A stretch of DNA of 38,172 nt, from NCBI GenBank assembly GCA_015179045.1, contig WHUZ01000192.1, positions 1 through 38,172 on the forward strand, in the 5' to 3' direction. The position numbers were made by a program, and so were the translations under genes. Origin of the DNA: Kalaharituber pfeilii (taxonomy: Eukaryota > Ascomycota > Pezizomycetes > Pezizales > Pezizaceae). Positions 1 through 10,890 of the stretch are shown here, piece by piece. The notes below the pieces were generated by a model, which saw only the letters and a list, made by a program, of their open reading frames with translations, ran no database searches and was not told where the DNA came from. Numbering within the stretch: the first letter of the stretch is position 1; every line of letters starts with the position of its first letter.

Positions 1-131
1 TTGATATGAGACTAGAGTGGTTTTTCATATATAGAGAAGGTGGTAGAAGGATACTGTAGTTAGATAAGCCTACCTCCAGCTTTGAGGGTTTTAGACTAGA
101 GGCCCAGCTAGGCACATGCGAAGCCATATTT

Positions 132-147
132 AAAAAAAAAAAAAAAA
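132..147 (+). repeat. A16 homopolymer tract
   Basis: An uninterrupted run of sixteen A lies in otherwise unremarkable AT-rich DNA. It could be the 3' tail of a retroposed sequence lying to its left, but nothing recognisable precedes it within the window, so it may equally be a simple repeat. Confidence 0.6.
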
Positions 148-191
148 GATGCTATTAAGTGGAAAGAGTTATACTTGTTAGATTTACCATA

Positions 192-469
192 TTAACTCAT
201 TTAAGAGGTAAAATACAAATGCATACTTTGCTGCTCTTAGCAAGCCTCTTAGTACCACTGTGTGTATATTAGGCATGGGCACACTAAATTATTACGATGC
301 TAGCCTCAATAGCATGGAGACTAATAGTGACATAATTCCCTAAAAAAGAAAAAAGAAACAAAAAATACTAATATTATACCAAAGTGCCTACTAGTATAAT
401 CAATAGTGTCTGAAGTTCTGCCAAGATCACACTAGTACACGTTTATGTTTTACCTCTTAAGTGAGTTAA
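192..469. mobile_element. MITE-like element with ~24-bp terminal inverted repeats
   Basis: The left end (192-215) begins TTAACTCATTTAAGAGG and the right end (446-469) is its reverse complement with about two mismatches in 24. The element is flanked on both sides by TA (190-191 and 470-471), which fits a TA target duplication as in Tc1/mariner-type DNA transposons. The 278-bp interior is AT-rich, has a purine-rich patch near 341-366, and holds no reading frame that could be a transposase, so it would be a non-autonomous element. The superfamily is inferred only from the TA duplication. A chance inverted repeat is possible but unlikely at this length. Confidence 0.6.
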
Positions 470-823
470 TATAGTACTTCATTGTGTACCATTTCAACTG
501 GCAACCTGAAAACATACTAATTTATAGCCCATCACATACATATTATACTATAGCAGTATAAACTAGCAACCTGGAAATGTACTAATCTATATACTACTGG
601 GGTCTGCCTGCTGACCCATATAAATAGTAATTAGTAGCTGTAGTGGCCAATCAGTGATCTGATGAGTAGCCCTATAAGCCACCGAATGACAAGACCCTTT
701 CTGATGGTGTAGGCTTCATCTCAATTAAGCAATATCCTAAGAAGGTATTTTTGGGATATTGTAATCTTACCAGATTCAGAAAATTGACTACCCTAAAGAT
801 GTCAAGCATATTAGGCAGGCCTA
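470..823. other. AT-rich intergenic DNA with a short direct repeat pair
   Basis: No gene is recognisable. Two similar ~34-bp blocks (about 498-533 and 561-594), each containing GCAACCTG followed by ACTAAT, are direct repeats about 63 bp apart. Confidence 0.4.
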
Positions 824-1345
824 TTAGGTATATTGAGTATACATATGAGATATTGGGCATATTGAATATATAAGTATATTGAGTACGCATATCAGATATT
901 GTATGTGTCTATAAGAAGTTGGGCAAATTGGGCACATTGGGTATATTAAATATATTGAGTATGTTGAGCATGCACTTCTTACTAGTATATTGACTCTTGA
1001 GTATAACAAGTAAATCAGGATGCTAATAACTATGTAGTATACTGAATATCTCATGCATGCTAATGTATGCACTCAATATGCTAGGAATACCTAGTATCTT
1101 ATACACATGCTCAATAGCTTAATATGCCTAATATGCCCAATACCTTCAAGTATTTCATATGTGCACTCAATATACTTGATATGCCTAACATGCCTAATAC
1201 CTTCAGATATCTCATATGCACACTTAATATACTTAATATACTTGACATGCTCAATAACTTCAGATATCTCATACATGCACTCAATATATTGAATATATCT
1301 GATATGCCTAATATCTTCAGGTATCTCATATATACACTCAGGCCA
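824..1345. repeat. 9-bp satellite (GCATATTGA type) in two opposed arms
   Basis: From about 824 to 1000 the plus strand carries decayed copies of a 9-bp unit related to GCATATTGA, mixed with CATATGAGATATTGG blocks. From about 1091 to 1345 the same motif is present in reverse complement (TCAATATGC-type units with ATATCTCATATG). The locus is therefore a large imperfect inverted repeat with a ~90-bp centre. The period is a multiple of three, so several overlapping frames stay open on both strands; these are by-products and not genes. The same satellite occurs twice more, near 10.9-11.26 and 12.89-13.08 kb. Confidence 0.7.
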
Positions 1346-1889
1346 CGACTACTCGGTGGGCCATGGCTACTTGTCAGGCTAGTTTTTAGGCTGCTATTGG
1401 ACTATTCATTGCCCATTTATTAGATTAGCCACTATAGCCATTTGTAGGTATTTATATAGATTAGCTGTTAGACTATATAGTATGATATAGGCTTGATGGG
1501 CTGTGGTTTAGTACATTTCCAGGCTGCCGATTAAGACTGCTGGACCCACAGTAGTATGAGACCCACTATAGCCTATGAGAGAACTTGTGAGAAATGAAAT
1601 GAAAAAAAAAGTAGTATAAGAACTATAGTATGGGCTAGTCTTATGCCTAGCTGCTACGGTATGCCAGTAATTTATATATTATTATTTTTTTCACATTGTG
1701 ATGCTAGAAGCATGAGACTAGGTATGGGTATTGATCACTATATGCTATTTTTTTTTTTTTTCTATCATGCTACTTTGCTTATAGCCCTAAGCTATGGTAG
1801 GGTAGTATATACTAGTTGATAGTACTGGAATTATCCCTTATCGAATTCAACTGCTGACATGCTGAGAACATATTGTTTATAGCTCAATG
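1346..1889. other. Unassigned degraded DNA with a T14 tract
   Basis: No coding potential or known element is visible. A T14 run at 1748-1761 could be the poly(A) tail of a minus-strand retroposon, for example the LINE remnant further right, but the intervening minisatellite makes the link speculative. Confidence 0.35.
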
Positions 1890-3115
1890 TAACAGGTATG
1901 GCAGGCCCTCTTAGCAGTACAATCTGCTGTAGAATGAGTACTATTAATAGATATAGCAGCTCCTCTCACTAGTATGTGATATGGCAACATGAGCTCAACT
2001 TAATAGATATAGTAGGCTCTCTTGACAGAGCTTAATATGCTATAGAATGAGCTCTGTTAGTAGGTATGACAGCTCCTCTCGCTGGCACATGATATGGCAA
2101 TATGAACTCAGCTTAACAGGTATGACAGGCCCTCTTGATGGCACTCGATATGAGCTCTATTAATAGGTATCATAGGCTCTCTCAATAGCATGCGATATGG
2201 CAACATGAGCTTAATTAACAGGTATGGCAGGTCCCTCTTGATAGTGCAATATGCTATAGAACAAGGTCTTTTAACAGATATAGCAGGCTCTCTCAATAGC
2301 ATAATATACTGTATAATGAGTACTATTAACAGGTATAGTAGCTCCTCTCACCAACACACGATATAGTAATATAAGCTCAGCTTAACAGGTATAGTAGACT
2401 CTCTTGATGGTAATCGATATACTACAAAATAAGCTCTATTAACAGATATTGTAAGCCCTCTCGATGATATACAATATGGTAACATGAGCTCAATTAATAG
2501 GTATGGTAGGTCCCTCTCAACAGTATGATATGCTACAGAATAAGGTCTTTTAACAGGTATGGTAGGCCCCTCTTACTAACGCGATATACTATAGAATAAG
2601 CCCTATTAACAGGTACAGAAGGTCCCACTCATGGTACACAATATACTGCAGAATGAGCTCTCTTAACAGGTATAGCCTGTCCCTCTAGATGGCATGATAT
2701 GCTATAGAATAAGGTCTTTTAACAGGTATAGTAGGCTTCTTTTAACAGCATGTGATATGCTGCAGAAGAAAGTCTTTTAACAGGTATAGCAGGCTCTCTC
2801 ACTGACGCGATATGCTATAGAATAAGCCTTATTGACAGGTATAGCAGGTTCTACTTGTGGCGCACAATATGCTGCAGAATGAGCTCTATTAACAGGTATA
2901 GCAGGCTCTTTCGACAGTATATGATACAGCAATATAAGCTCAATTGACAGGTATAACAGGTCCCTCTCGATGGCATGATATGCTGCAGAAGGAGTACTAT
3001 TAACAGGTATAGCAGGCTCTCTTAATGACACGTAATATACTGCAGAATGTACTCTGTTAAGAGGTATCGAGATATACTATATCAAGCAGAATTTGACAGG
3101 TACAGTAGGCTGTTG
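1890..3115. repeat. ~55-bp minisatellite array, about 22 units
   Basis: The block AACAGGTATRGCAGG recurs roughly every 52-60 bp from 1890 to 3110. It is followed by CTCTCTNRAT, then a GATATG(C/G) block, then either ATAGAATGAGCTCTATT or GCAACATGAGCTCAATT. The two 3' variants tend to alternate in the left half, suggesting a higher-order unit of ~110 bp. Units differ mainly by transitions. There are no credible genes inside; ORFs such as 2108-2302 and 2777-3031 on the minus strand are repeat artefacts. A related array in the opposite orientation lies within insertion C (about 9070-10010). Confidence 0.8.
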
Positions 3116-3655
3116 CAGCGAGATGTAGCAAAATAGATTATATTATATATGGAAGCTAGAGCCATAGGATAATAAATAATAGTACAGTATACTGAGATAA
3201 TGAAAGAGTACCTGTATATAGATCATAATAGCTAGAAATACATAATCAGTTCTCAAAATGAGTATAGTATTTACAGTAACTAGCACTGTTATAATTACTT
3301 TAGTAGCTAGCCTATTTATAGTAGATGGCCTTATATTTGCATAGGTCCCTATACTAACATTGAAAGTACGCATGCCATGATATTGAAAGGCATTATTTAG
3401 TATACTCTAGGAGCATTGGTAGGAAGTGAATTTGGTTGCACTAGGGGTAGTAGGGCATAGTGAGTAGGCACATCATGTGTGGAGGGGTATAATACAATTT
3501 CTTAAATATGCCAGGCACTCTAAAGTATGATACAATTTATTAATTATATCAGACACTCTAGAGTAGAAGATTAAGTTTCTAAATATGCCTGAGGTACTGA
3601 GGGCACTCAGGGTAATTGCTATACCCAGGGCAGAGTGGTTGCGCTCAGCTGAAAA
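3116..3655. other. Unassigned degraded DNA
   Basis: No gene is recognisable. Two near-repeats (TACAATTTCTTAAATATGCC at about 3490 and TACAATTTATTAATTATATC at about 3531, each followed by AGRCACTCT) are a small direct duplication. The minus-strand ORF at 3143-3373 has no recognisable motif and is probably fortuitous. Confidence 0.35.
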
Positions 3656-3790
3656 ATTATTTTTGCTAATGTATATAAATGAGCTGAATAGTTAGCTAGA
3701 AGAAAATGAAGACATAAGCAGTGTTCTAAGTTGAACTCTTACTTAATACTCTCACATAACCTTTTATTATCTACTTTACTACCTTTGTAA
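3656..3790 (+). promoter_or_regulatory. LTR relic: TATA box and R motif of an E-like chromovirus
   Basis: The stretch from TATATAA (3672-3678) through GAGCTGAATAGTTAGCTAGA to AGCAGTGT (3717-3724) and TTCTAAG closely matches the core-promoter and R region of the element E LTR, here on the plus strand. The TATA-to-AGCAGTGT distance is 45 nt, as in E. The remainder of the LTR and any internal region cannot be traced, so this is a fragment or a very decayed solo LTR. Confidence 0.65.
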
Positions 3791-3799
3791 ACTCAGAGT

Positions 3800-4920
3800 C
3801 ACTCCCATAAGTCTAGTGACACCTATACTAACAGCTGCCCTATATCTCAGTACCTGTACTAGTCTAGGATCATTGCTACTAGATCGTCAACATATGATAG
3901 CACTTCTACCTCTGCCTCTATCACTACCTCTCTCAACCTTCTCTTTATCTTCTCAATAATAGTAGCCATGAAGATTAGGAAGATAACTAGTGACAGTAGT
4001 AACTCTTGCAGAACTCCCATATTCGACCTGCCCCTCCCTTTCTCCTTGCCATCCCAGCATACTACGAACTCCCTGCCTCCGATAAACTCCTCTAGTCACC
4101 TCTACTTCTTTCTTACTCCTTCACTCTCTTTCTCCTCAATCCTTACTAGAACTACCTCCTTCTTTATGATATTAAAGCCTCCTTTAATATCTGCCATTAT
4201 CCACTCTGCTCTCCCTCTCTATGCAGGCACCTCTGCACCTTTGTTACTACTCTCACCATTGTCTGAATCACATTCCTCCACTTGTATACTTTCAGCTGGA
4301 GCCTGTGAAAGAGTCAGTCTTCTTTCTGTAGTCTGCTGGCCATAACTTTCTCCTAGATCTTTCTAATATAATTAATCAGATTGATTGGCCTCTATGCTTT
4401 TGCCGTCTTAATATCCTTTCCTAGCTTCACTATCATGACAACCTTTATCTCTCTTCACTCTACCGATATTCTATTTTAGATCTAGTTTTTGATAATTTCT
4501 CTTACTAACTTATCTCCTATGAGAGTCTTTAGGGCAGCTTTGATCAATTAGTATCTAATTCCATCAGATTCTAGTACCAAATTGTTTTTAGTACCTTACA
4601 ATACAGCCTTCACTTCTCCTTCTACTCTTTCTTTCTCCCTCTCGTCCCCCTCCCCCTCCACTTCCCCATCCCCCTTCTTCTTCTCAACCTCTGCCTCCTC
4701 CACTTTCCTCCATGCAAAATTTCTCTCCACTAGTATTCTTATCTTCTCTCCCTCTCCCACAAACTCCCTCTCCTTCTCATCTTTTAATCTTCTTATCCTC
4801 TCCTTTCCTCTAAAAGGGTTCTTTGCTATCTTCACTACACTTCATGGGTTACTATACCCTTTCTCTTTCACGAACCCCCTCCAGGACTTCTTCTTCTCCT
4901 TTTAGATCTTTCACTTTATT
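3800..4920 (-). pseudogene. LINE (Tad1/I-like) reverse transcriptase pseudogene
   Basis: Reading the minus strand from about 4835 down to 3860 gives, with stops and frame changes, the order of blocks of a non-LTR RT. First is a charged linker, then SDGIRY (for PGPDGIR) near 4560, KVVMIVKLGKDIKTAKA followed by RPINLINYI near 4380-4460, then VIQTMVRVVTKVQRCL, MADIKGGFN near 4190, a WDGK...NMGVLQE block (for NMGVPQG) near 4020, and SYVDD at 3883-3897. The catalytic Asp pair is retained. An RT of this kind copies LINE RNA at a nicked target. It has several TAG/TAA stops at expected Trp or Gln codons and is dead. Neither the endonuclease nor the ORF1 partner is recognisable here, although an ORF1-like pseudogene occurs in insertion C. 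Clade assignment is from motif resemblance only. Confidence 0.75.
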
Positions 4921-4974
4921 CTTTTCACTTTTAGTACTTAATAGTCTAAATTAAAGAACTTATCAAAACCTACT

Positions 4975-5105
4975 AGAATAATTCGGATCTTTAAAATCTA
5001 CTAAAAAGCTACAAAATCTACTAAAAAGCTATAGAACCTGTCAGAAGCTATAGAACCTACTAGAAGCTATAGATTCTACTAGAAAGTTATAGAATCTACT
5101 GGAAA
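4975..5105. repeat. ~20-bp tandem repeat, about six copies
   Basis: Units of the type AATCTACTAGAAAGCTATAG repeat about six times with small length changes. They lie on the 5' side of the minus-strand LINE RT remnant. Confidence 0.7.
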
Positions 5106-5899
5106 CAAGTATTACCAAGCTTATTTTTAAATATTCTTAATACTTCTTTCTGCTTCTAGTCATTTCTTAGTTATCTATATTTTTTGTATTATTTTCTTTA
5201 TTTTTTAGTCACTTCTTAATTTTTTATATACTTCATTTGTTTACTTATTTGCTTCTTTGCTTATTTCCCTAGATTTTCTACTGAGAGCTTTCTATAAAGA
5301 GGTACTTCTTTCTCCTCCCTTTTGCTTTTTCATATAATAATTTATTTCCTATTCAAGTTATATATTTAGCCTTTTAATATATCTACCTCTCAATATCTTA
5401 TAGTTATAACTGTCTCTACTTCTACTTCTACTGTAACTTTACTTTAGTACCTACTGTCTATTCTATACTCAGCTTCTATACCTTGATCTGGACCTATTTA
5501 TTATACTAAATTAATTATCTATTTCTAATATTCTGATATAAGAACTATATAGATCTTAATCTCAGTTTGATTTAATAATTCTTTTATAGTAAAATATATC
5601 TAAGTTATTATACTATACTAAAACTAAATTATGATACTATATTAGAAATTGGACATATTCTCAAAGCTGCAAATTGCTATAATAAAATAAGTTATAAAAA
5701 TAATAAGTAATAATACTATAATAGTAGTTATAATACTAAAATAGCAAGGATAGTAATAGTAGCAAGAATAGTAAGAATAGTAATTTGAAAGAAACTCTAT
5801 AGCCTCTAAATAATTATGCTTTTATTGTATGAACTGTAGTCATATCAAACCTTATTGACTAGCTATTATAGAAGATATAATAGAAGGCCTTATCTATCT
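5106..5899. other. Very AT-rich unassigned DNA with ATAGTA-type simple repeats
   Basis: No coding signal is recognisable. Around 5690-5790 the sequence is a run of imperfect AATAGTA/AAGAATAGT units. CpG is almost absent, as in other strongly decayed parts of the window. Confidence 0.4.
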
Positions 5900-6397
5900 A
5901 GACTTTCATATATAATAAATACTATAGGAAAGAGGAAAAAATTTACTACTTTGGAAGAGTATCACTTCTTCACTTAGAGCAGTAGTCTAATAGATGACAG
6001 TAACTAAATATATATCTACAAAGGTATTACTAATTATAAAGGTATCGAGTTCAAGTATCAAGGCAACAATACAAGTATATATAATTTTAGAACTTCTTGA
6101 AGAGGAAGAAGAGGCAGATATCACTATAATAGAGAAGCAAGCTTTTGTAGGAACTTTAAATAGACCAAGAAAATAATCAGCAATAGAAGGGAAAGTAGAA
6201 CAGGTTTGCTCTATTAAAAATAAATATACTCTAGCCCCTTATAGACCTCCACCATTATTACAAGCTATAGTAGTTCAGAAAATCTTAGATACTATAGTAC
6301 CCAACTTATTTATAAGAAAGCTATTATCTATTCTATTATCAGGCTATTATGATAGTATAATATGTTAGTATATGAGCATACTTAGAGTAGAACTAAA
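5900..6397 (+). pseudogene. Relic G, left part: possible gypsy gag remnant
   Basis: Around 5940-5990 the plus strand reads IYYFGRV then SLLHLEQ-stop-SN, which resembles a CCHC knuckle (CYNCGRVGHxxRDC) after Cys-to-Tyr and similar transitions. An acidic stretch (LLEEEEEADITIIEK, about 6089-6135) follows. This would be the gag C-terminus of an old element whose continuation is at 17193 after element B. The identification is weak: no zinc ligand pattern survives intact, and the assignment rests on position relative to the pol-like remnant at 17.8-18.9 kb on the same strand. Confidence 0.3.
6393..6397. repeat. Target site duplication of element B, left copy (CTAAA)
   Basis: CTAAA lies immediately outside the left LTR of B and is repeated exactly at 17193-17197 outside the right LTR. 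Confidence 0.9.
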
Positions 6398-7106
6398 TAT
6401 TATAGGCATGAGGGCTCGGTTCCAGTAGGTGCTGAAAGGCATTAGATATTATGGCTATGGTGAGGAAAACAGTGGTGCCAGTGTCGTCTCAGAAGTGTAA
6501 ATATGGTGGGTCAGAATGGCAGCTACTCAGTAGGGAGCATACAGCGGAACAGAGTAATTCACAGGTATAATGATAGAATAATAGGTTCAGAGTTATAGAG
6601 AAATTAATAGAATACTGCTAGTGTTTTAATTCTTCTAACTATACTATTGCCAGCTGGTACTTATATAGACTTTAGTATAGCTATACATGAGGGGTCAATA
6701 AATAAATAATTGGTTGGCAACATGGCGATTCTTTATCAATACTAATACTGGTAGTAATAGGTATATATAACGAAAACATACCCAAATAGTATAGGACAAA
6801 GATAATGAATATACTAATACATATGTATATATAAATAAAGCTTCTATAACTGAAGTATATGCATCAAGCTGTATTCCAGATGACACACCCTTCTATAGTA
6901 CTGTCCTATCTAAATGATGCAAGAATCAACAGCCAAGCCTAATGGATAATCAGTCCAGTCAAGTAGTATTAGTTTTATATTTGATTGCAGAGTCAGCATT
7001 TTCTCTTTGATAGGTAAATCTTCACCTTTAGCTGTAGCAACTAATTAGTAGTGGAACTCTTGCCTCTTGCTACAGTAGTAGGCAGGTTTCTACCTTAGCC
7101 GTAACA
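6398..7106 (-). repeat. Element B 3' LTR
   Basis: A 709-bp copy of the A-family LTR. The plus-strand start TATTATAGGCATG corresponds to TGTTACGGGCGTG of A with only transitions, and it ends GCCGTAACA. The minus-strand TATA box and the R motif (plus-strand ATACTGCT near 6613) are recognisable. Confidence 0.92.
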
Positions 7107-7124
7107 TTACTCCTCCGTTTAGGG
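7107..7124 (-). promoter_or_regulatory. Element B polypurine tract
   Basis: On the coding strand the bases just before the 3' LTR read AAACGGAGGAGTAA, a purine-rich primer site for plus-strand DNA synthesis at the expected position. It matches AAATGGGGGGGTAA in A. Confidence 0.75.
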
Positions 7125-7439
7125 TACTTATCCTAAGTAACAATTACTAACAGAGAACCGAACTAATTGGGATTGTAGGTCTCATACTTTGGCTATTAGT
7201 ATACCTCATAGATGAAGTAATATATGAACTGAACTACAGTTGCCTGTAGCTGATGGTGAGACTGGTATATCTTTCACTCATTATTAGTGAGCTATTAAAA
7301 ACCTTCTTGAAGATAAAACCCAGTAGGAAAAAGTCTTTATAAAGAAAAGGTACTTATATTAACAAACTATCTGAGTAGCATAGCTATACAGAATTTCTAT
7401 TTATGTGAGATACTCTGTCCCATGAGTATTAATACTTTA

Positions 7440-8403
7440 TTGGACCGTAGAGTCCTAAAGGCTTCCTCAGATATTAATTGTGGAACTCTCTAACAGATTC
7501 TAACAATCTATACAGAATCCCAACTGTTTCTCAAGTCTTATTATCTTTGCCATAGTTCGGTCATAGAAGATGTAGAGATGCTATTTGGGAGTCTGTATTA
7601 TATACTCTCTGCAATACCAGACATTGCACATTAGAGACTCTGTCGGTCTGAGAGTAGTAAGCAGTACAGAGTTAGAGTTCTATAATGTCTTTTTAAAGGG
7701 CTAAGGTGAATTGTGGTCTATATTCAGAGAGGATGTGGTAGGGTAGACCAAATTCCCTGAGGATATTATTCAAAGTATTAACGACATCTCGAGTTATCTA
7801 AGTGTTTTTTGCTGGTATATAGTACAGTACTACATTTCAATGAACTGGTTTGTGATAACTGAAATAGTATTAAAGCCCTTAGTAGTTCTCCAACAAAGTC
7901 CATAGCCATCTCCTCCTGAGGCTTTGTACCAGTAGACATTAGTATAAGTCTAGTTTGCCTCAGATGTTGGTTGGCTTTGGCCTTCAAGCAGGCTGTACAA
8001 CTGGCAATATAATTGGCTACTCAGCTATCTTAGTAGAAGTTCTGAAAGAGGAGTCTAATATATGCTCCAGTGTTGAGCCACATTATTGTCATGGCATTAT
8101 CATTGTTACTCGAATATGGTTCAGGTACCTAGCCTGTCATCGTTCTTCACCCATTTGTCACAGTTAACTTCAGAGATATCAGTCTATATATCTTATACTT
8201 CACCAGTTTGAGAGGGAGTGTCTGCTTTGCTGTTAGACTAATCTAATTAAATTTGATTTAGTTAGGTTGCTGGTTGTTGAGGTGTTGTTTGGTAGTAAAG
8301 TGCATAGTAGTTAGTAAAGATAGTGAACTTAATTTCTAATAGCTCTATTCTCTATTTGTATAATCAAAAATTGCTAAGAGTTTGTTGTCATAGATAGAGT
8401 AGT
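7440..8403 (-). pseudogene. Element B pol, 3' part: truncated integrase and chromodomain tail
   Basis: The minus strand encodes decayed integrase. The segment 7778-7987 includes RQTRL...TGTKPQEEMAMDFVGELL, covering the end of the zinc region and the first catalytic Asp block (MDF). Near 7650 a TYHPQTDG-like block is followed within about 30 codons by the chromodomain tail (7480-7560), so the rest of the integrase is missing exactly as in element A. After MDFVGELL the sequence has the same 7-nt shortfall as A relative to D (about 7871-7890). Many stops are present. Insertion C interrupts pol upstream of this part, in the RNase H region. Confidence 0.8.
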
Positions 8404-8409
8404 TTTATT
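8404..8409. repeat. Probable target duplication of insertion C, left copy
   Basis: TTTATT here and TTTGTT at 13401-13406 both correspond to TTCGTT in uninterrupted element A (about 22690). A TTCGTT duplication that decayed as CG-to-TA on the left and CG-to-TG on the right explains both copies. The length (5-7 bp) cannot be fixed exactly. Confidence 0.55.
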
Positions 8410-8421
8410 AGGAAGAAAGGA

Positions 8422-8477
8422 AGTTTGTACTCTCAGCGCCACAAGCGCTATAACACTGGGACACTGGGGTACAAACT
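8422..8477. repeat. Nested perfect hairpin near the left end of C
   Basis: AGTTTGTAC (8422-8430) pairs perfectly with GTACAAACT (8469-8477). Inside the loop, AGCGC-CACAA-GCGCT (8435-8449) forms a second perfect 5-bp stem with a 5-nt loop. Confidence 0.65.
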
Positions 8478-8594
8478 CGACTCCACAACATACTACTCTG
8501 GCTCAGCACGTTACAAACCTATGAGATCATACTACTGTATCCCCAATGCGCAGGGTGTACTCTACTAAATGACTCCTCAGAGACGCAGTTGAGC

Positions 8595-8825
8595 CAGTAA
8601 GCCTCATTAGTAATACAGGCAACCTAATAGGCCTCTTCATAATGTTGGCTACCTGGTACATCTCAGTAATAATACAGGTTACTTAGTGAGTCTCATTGGT
8701 AATGTATGTAACTTAGTAGATGTCATTGGGCATACTGTTGACATGTTTAGGCTCATTGGGGATACAAATAACCTAGTAGATGTCATTGAGTATGCTGTTG
8801 ATATAATTGGGCTCATTGGGGACGC
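8595..8825 (+). repeat. 30-bp tandem repeat, about seven copies
   Basis: Units built on CTCATTGGGGATAC...CTAGTAGATGTCATTG recur every ~30 bp. Because 30 is a multiple of three the array stays open as a 10-residue repeat (LIGDTNNLVD-like) inside an ORF at 8686-9066. The ORF has no known domain and is best treated as a repeat by-product. Confidence 0.65.
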
Positions 8826-9069
8826 AATTTTCTCTAGGACCTCATTGGAGGTGTACTATGATGGTAGTACCACATTGTTAACTCTGTATACACATCTTCA
8901 TGTATTCTCAATTCAGTATATATTGAATTATTTATACATTTCTAGCTATCATAATATATATAGGCGCCCTTTCATGAGCCCTCCATACTCTACTACTCCA
9001 TCATATCGTCATGTCTTTTCATCAATACTCTATGCTATACTGCTCCACTACATTCCTGTAGATTGAGTC

Positions 9070-10010
9070 TTTCATACCACATTAAGCGCCATAGAGGAAG
9101 AGCTACCATACCTGCTAAATTGAACTCATTCGCCTATTTTTATGCTGTTGTAAGGGCCTTACAGTACTAGTAGGTAACAGATTGAGCTCATATCCATGCA
9201 TCTTGTGATATTAAAAGAGACCTGATATACCTGTAAAATTGACCTCATTCTACTATTATAGTGTTGTCGATTGGGCCCTATGGTATATATCAAATTCAGC
9301 TCACATTTATACATCCTGTGAAGTTGAAAGGGACCCACCACATGTATAAAATTATACTCATTATACTATTCTCATACCATCCAAAGGGCTCTACAGTACG
9401 TGTCAGATTCAATTCATATTCACATATCTCACAATGTTAAAAGAGACTCGCCGTACCTGTGTACTGAGCTCTTACTGCCATACCTTTATATCCCGCGACT
9501 CAGACGTTGAAAGGGACCGGCTATACCTATGACATTGACCTCATTCTGCGATTCTTGTATTGTTGATTTGGCTCTACAGTATATGTCAGATTCAGCTCAT
9601 ATTCACACATCTCGACATTGACAGGGACCCACCATACCTATAAATTGAGCTAATTTTGAAACATCTTGTGCTGGCAGAAAGGCCCTCTGGTCTCGTGTTA
9701 ATCTCATGCTGACATATGTCACACCATAGATGAAGGTCTACTATACCTATGAAATTGAACTCTTCTTGCCATTCTCATGCTATTGAAAGGGCCCTACTAT
9801 ATGTGTTAATGTCAGTTTGAGCTCCTGCTCACAAATCTCGCGACTGGGAAAGGGACCTACCATACCTATAAATCTAGCTCATGTTGCCATATCTTACACT
9901 GGGCCCTGCGGTACCTATAAAGTTAAACTCATGTTCAAATATCTCATAGTATTGAAAGGAGCCTGCCATACCAGTTAATAGAGCTCATTATACAGCATTT
10001 TGTGCTGTCA
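9070..10010. repeat. Minisatellite array, reverse relative of the 1.9-3.1 kb array
   Basis: Units read GGGACCNGCCATACCTGT, then AAATTGA(C/G)CTCATTCT, then GCCAT...CTCATGCTGTTGAAAG. This is the reverse complement of the AACAGGTATGGCAGGTCCCTC and AGAATGAGCTC blocks of the first array. About 15-16 half units of 50-60 bp can be followed. No gene is supported inside; the minus ORF at 9159-9341 is an artefact. Confidence 0.65.
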
Positions 10011-10064
10011 AGTGACACCTATTAACATATATAAGTAAGTTGTGTGATATATAAGTAGGTTGTA

Positions 10065-10350
10065 TGAAGGATGAAGAAGACAAAGCAGGACGAACAAGCA
10101 CGAAGAAGGACAACGAAGTACGAAGAAGTACAAAGAAGTATGAAGAAGGATAACGAAGTATGAAGAAGGACAAAGAAGTACTTTCTATAAAAATTGACTC
10201 CTGAATAGACTTCTGAATTGACTCCTGAATTGACTCTAGAATTGACTCCTAAATAGACTCCTAAATTAACTTCGGAATTGAGCCTTGAATTGACTCCTGA
10301 ATTGAGTTCTCAATTGACTTCAGAATTGAGCCTTGAATTGACTTCTGAAT
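10065..10350. repeat. Two simple-repeat tracts (GAAGAAGGACAAC and TGAATTGACTCC)
   Basis: From 10070 to 10185 units of GAAGAAGGA/CAACGAAGTAC alternate. From 10190 to 10350 a 12-15-bp unit of the form CTGAATTGACTC recurs about ten times. No coding role is apparent. Confidence 0.7.
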
Positions 10351-10890
10351 TCAATGTGCAAGTAGAGGCAATTCTCACAGTATCAATACGCTAGCTAGAA
10401 CTAGATTCATCAGCAACTCGTACTATGCTTAGTATAGTTGTATTATACTATTGTGGTAGTCTGGTTGCTATTGTGAGCTATTCTAGCTAGCCCATGGGAT
10501 TACAGCAGGCAGCTGAAATAGCCTGAGCAATCTTATCAGTACCAAATTTAGCAACCTATTTGACACCCAACAAAGACCCAAGTAACCTCACTAGCACTTG
10601 ATTCAGTAATTCATGGCAGACCTAAGAGACTCACCCGTAAGCTTAAGCTAAAATGGCTTGAGTGACCTTATCAGCACCGAATTTAGTAACCTATATGAGA
10701 CCCAACGGGGGCCTAAGCAACCTCCATAGTACTCAATTCAGTAACCCAATAGAGAGTCCAAGTAACTTGGAAGTGAGCTAGTATATAGTGGACTCTGTTC
10801 CTTTTCAATACTATAAACTTGATCCTAATTTTATAATGTACTAACTAGGGCAGTTCAGGCATGCGGCAATATTGCCTAATCGAGTTAATA
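10351..10890 (+). repeat. Direct duplication of a ~113-bp block in unassigned DNA
   Basis: 10515-10627 and 10650-10765 are imperfect direct copies. Both contain CTTATCAGYACC, AATTTAG(C/T)AACCTAT and ATTCAGTAA. The rest of this stretch shows no gene. Confidence 0.6.

Noticed and set aside
1890..3115. CRISPR-like appearance of evenly spaced repeats
   Set aside because: The whole ~55-bp unit is repeated and variable throughout, there are no unique spacers, and the surrounding elements are eukaryotic.
3968..4345. Plus-strand ORF of 125 codons rich in Ser and Pro
   Set aside because: It is the complement of the purine-rich minus-strand LINE RT, which has recognisable RT blocks in order.
4582..4905. 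Plus-strand Ser/Phe-rich ORF
   Set aside because: Antisense of the charged Lys/Glu segment N-terminal to the LINE RT.
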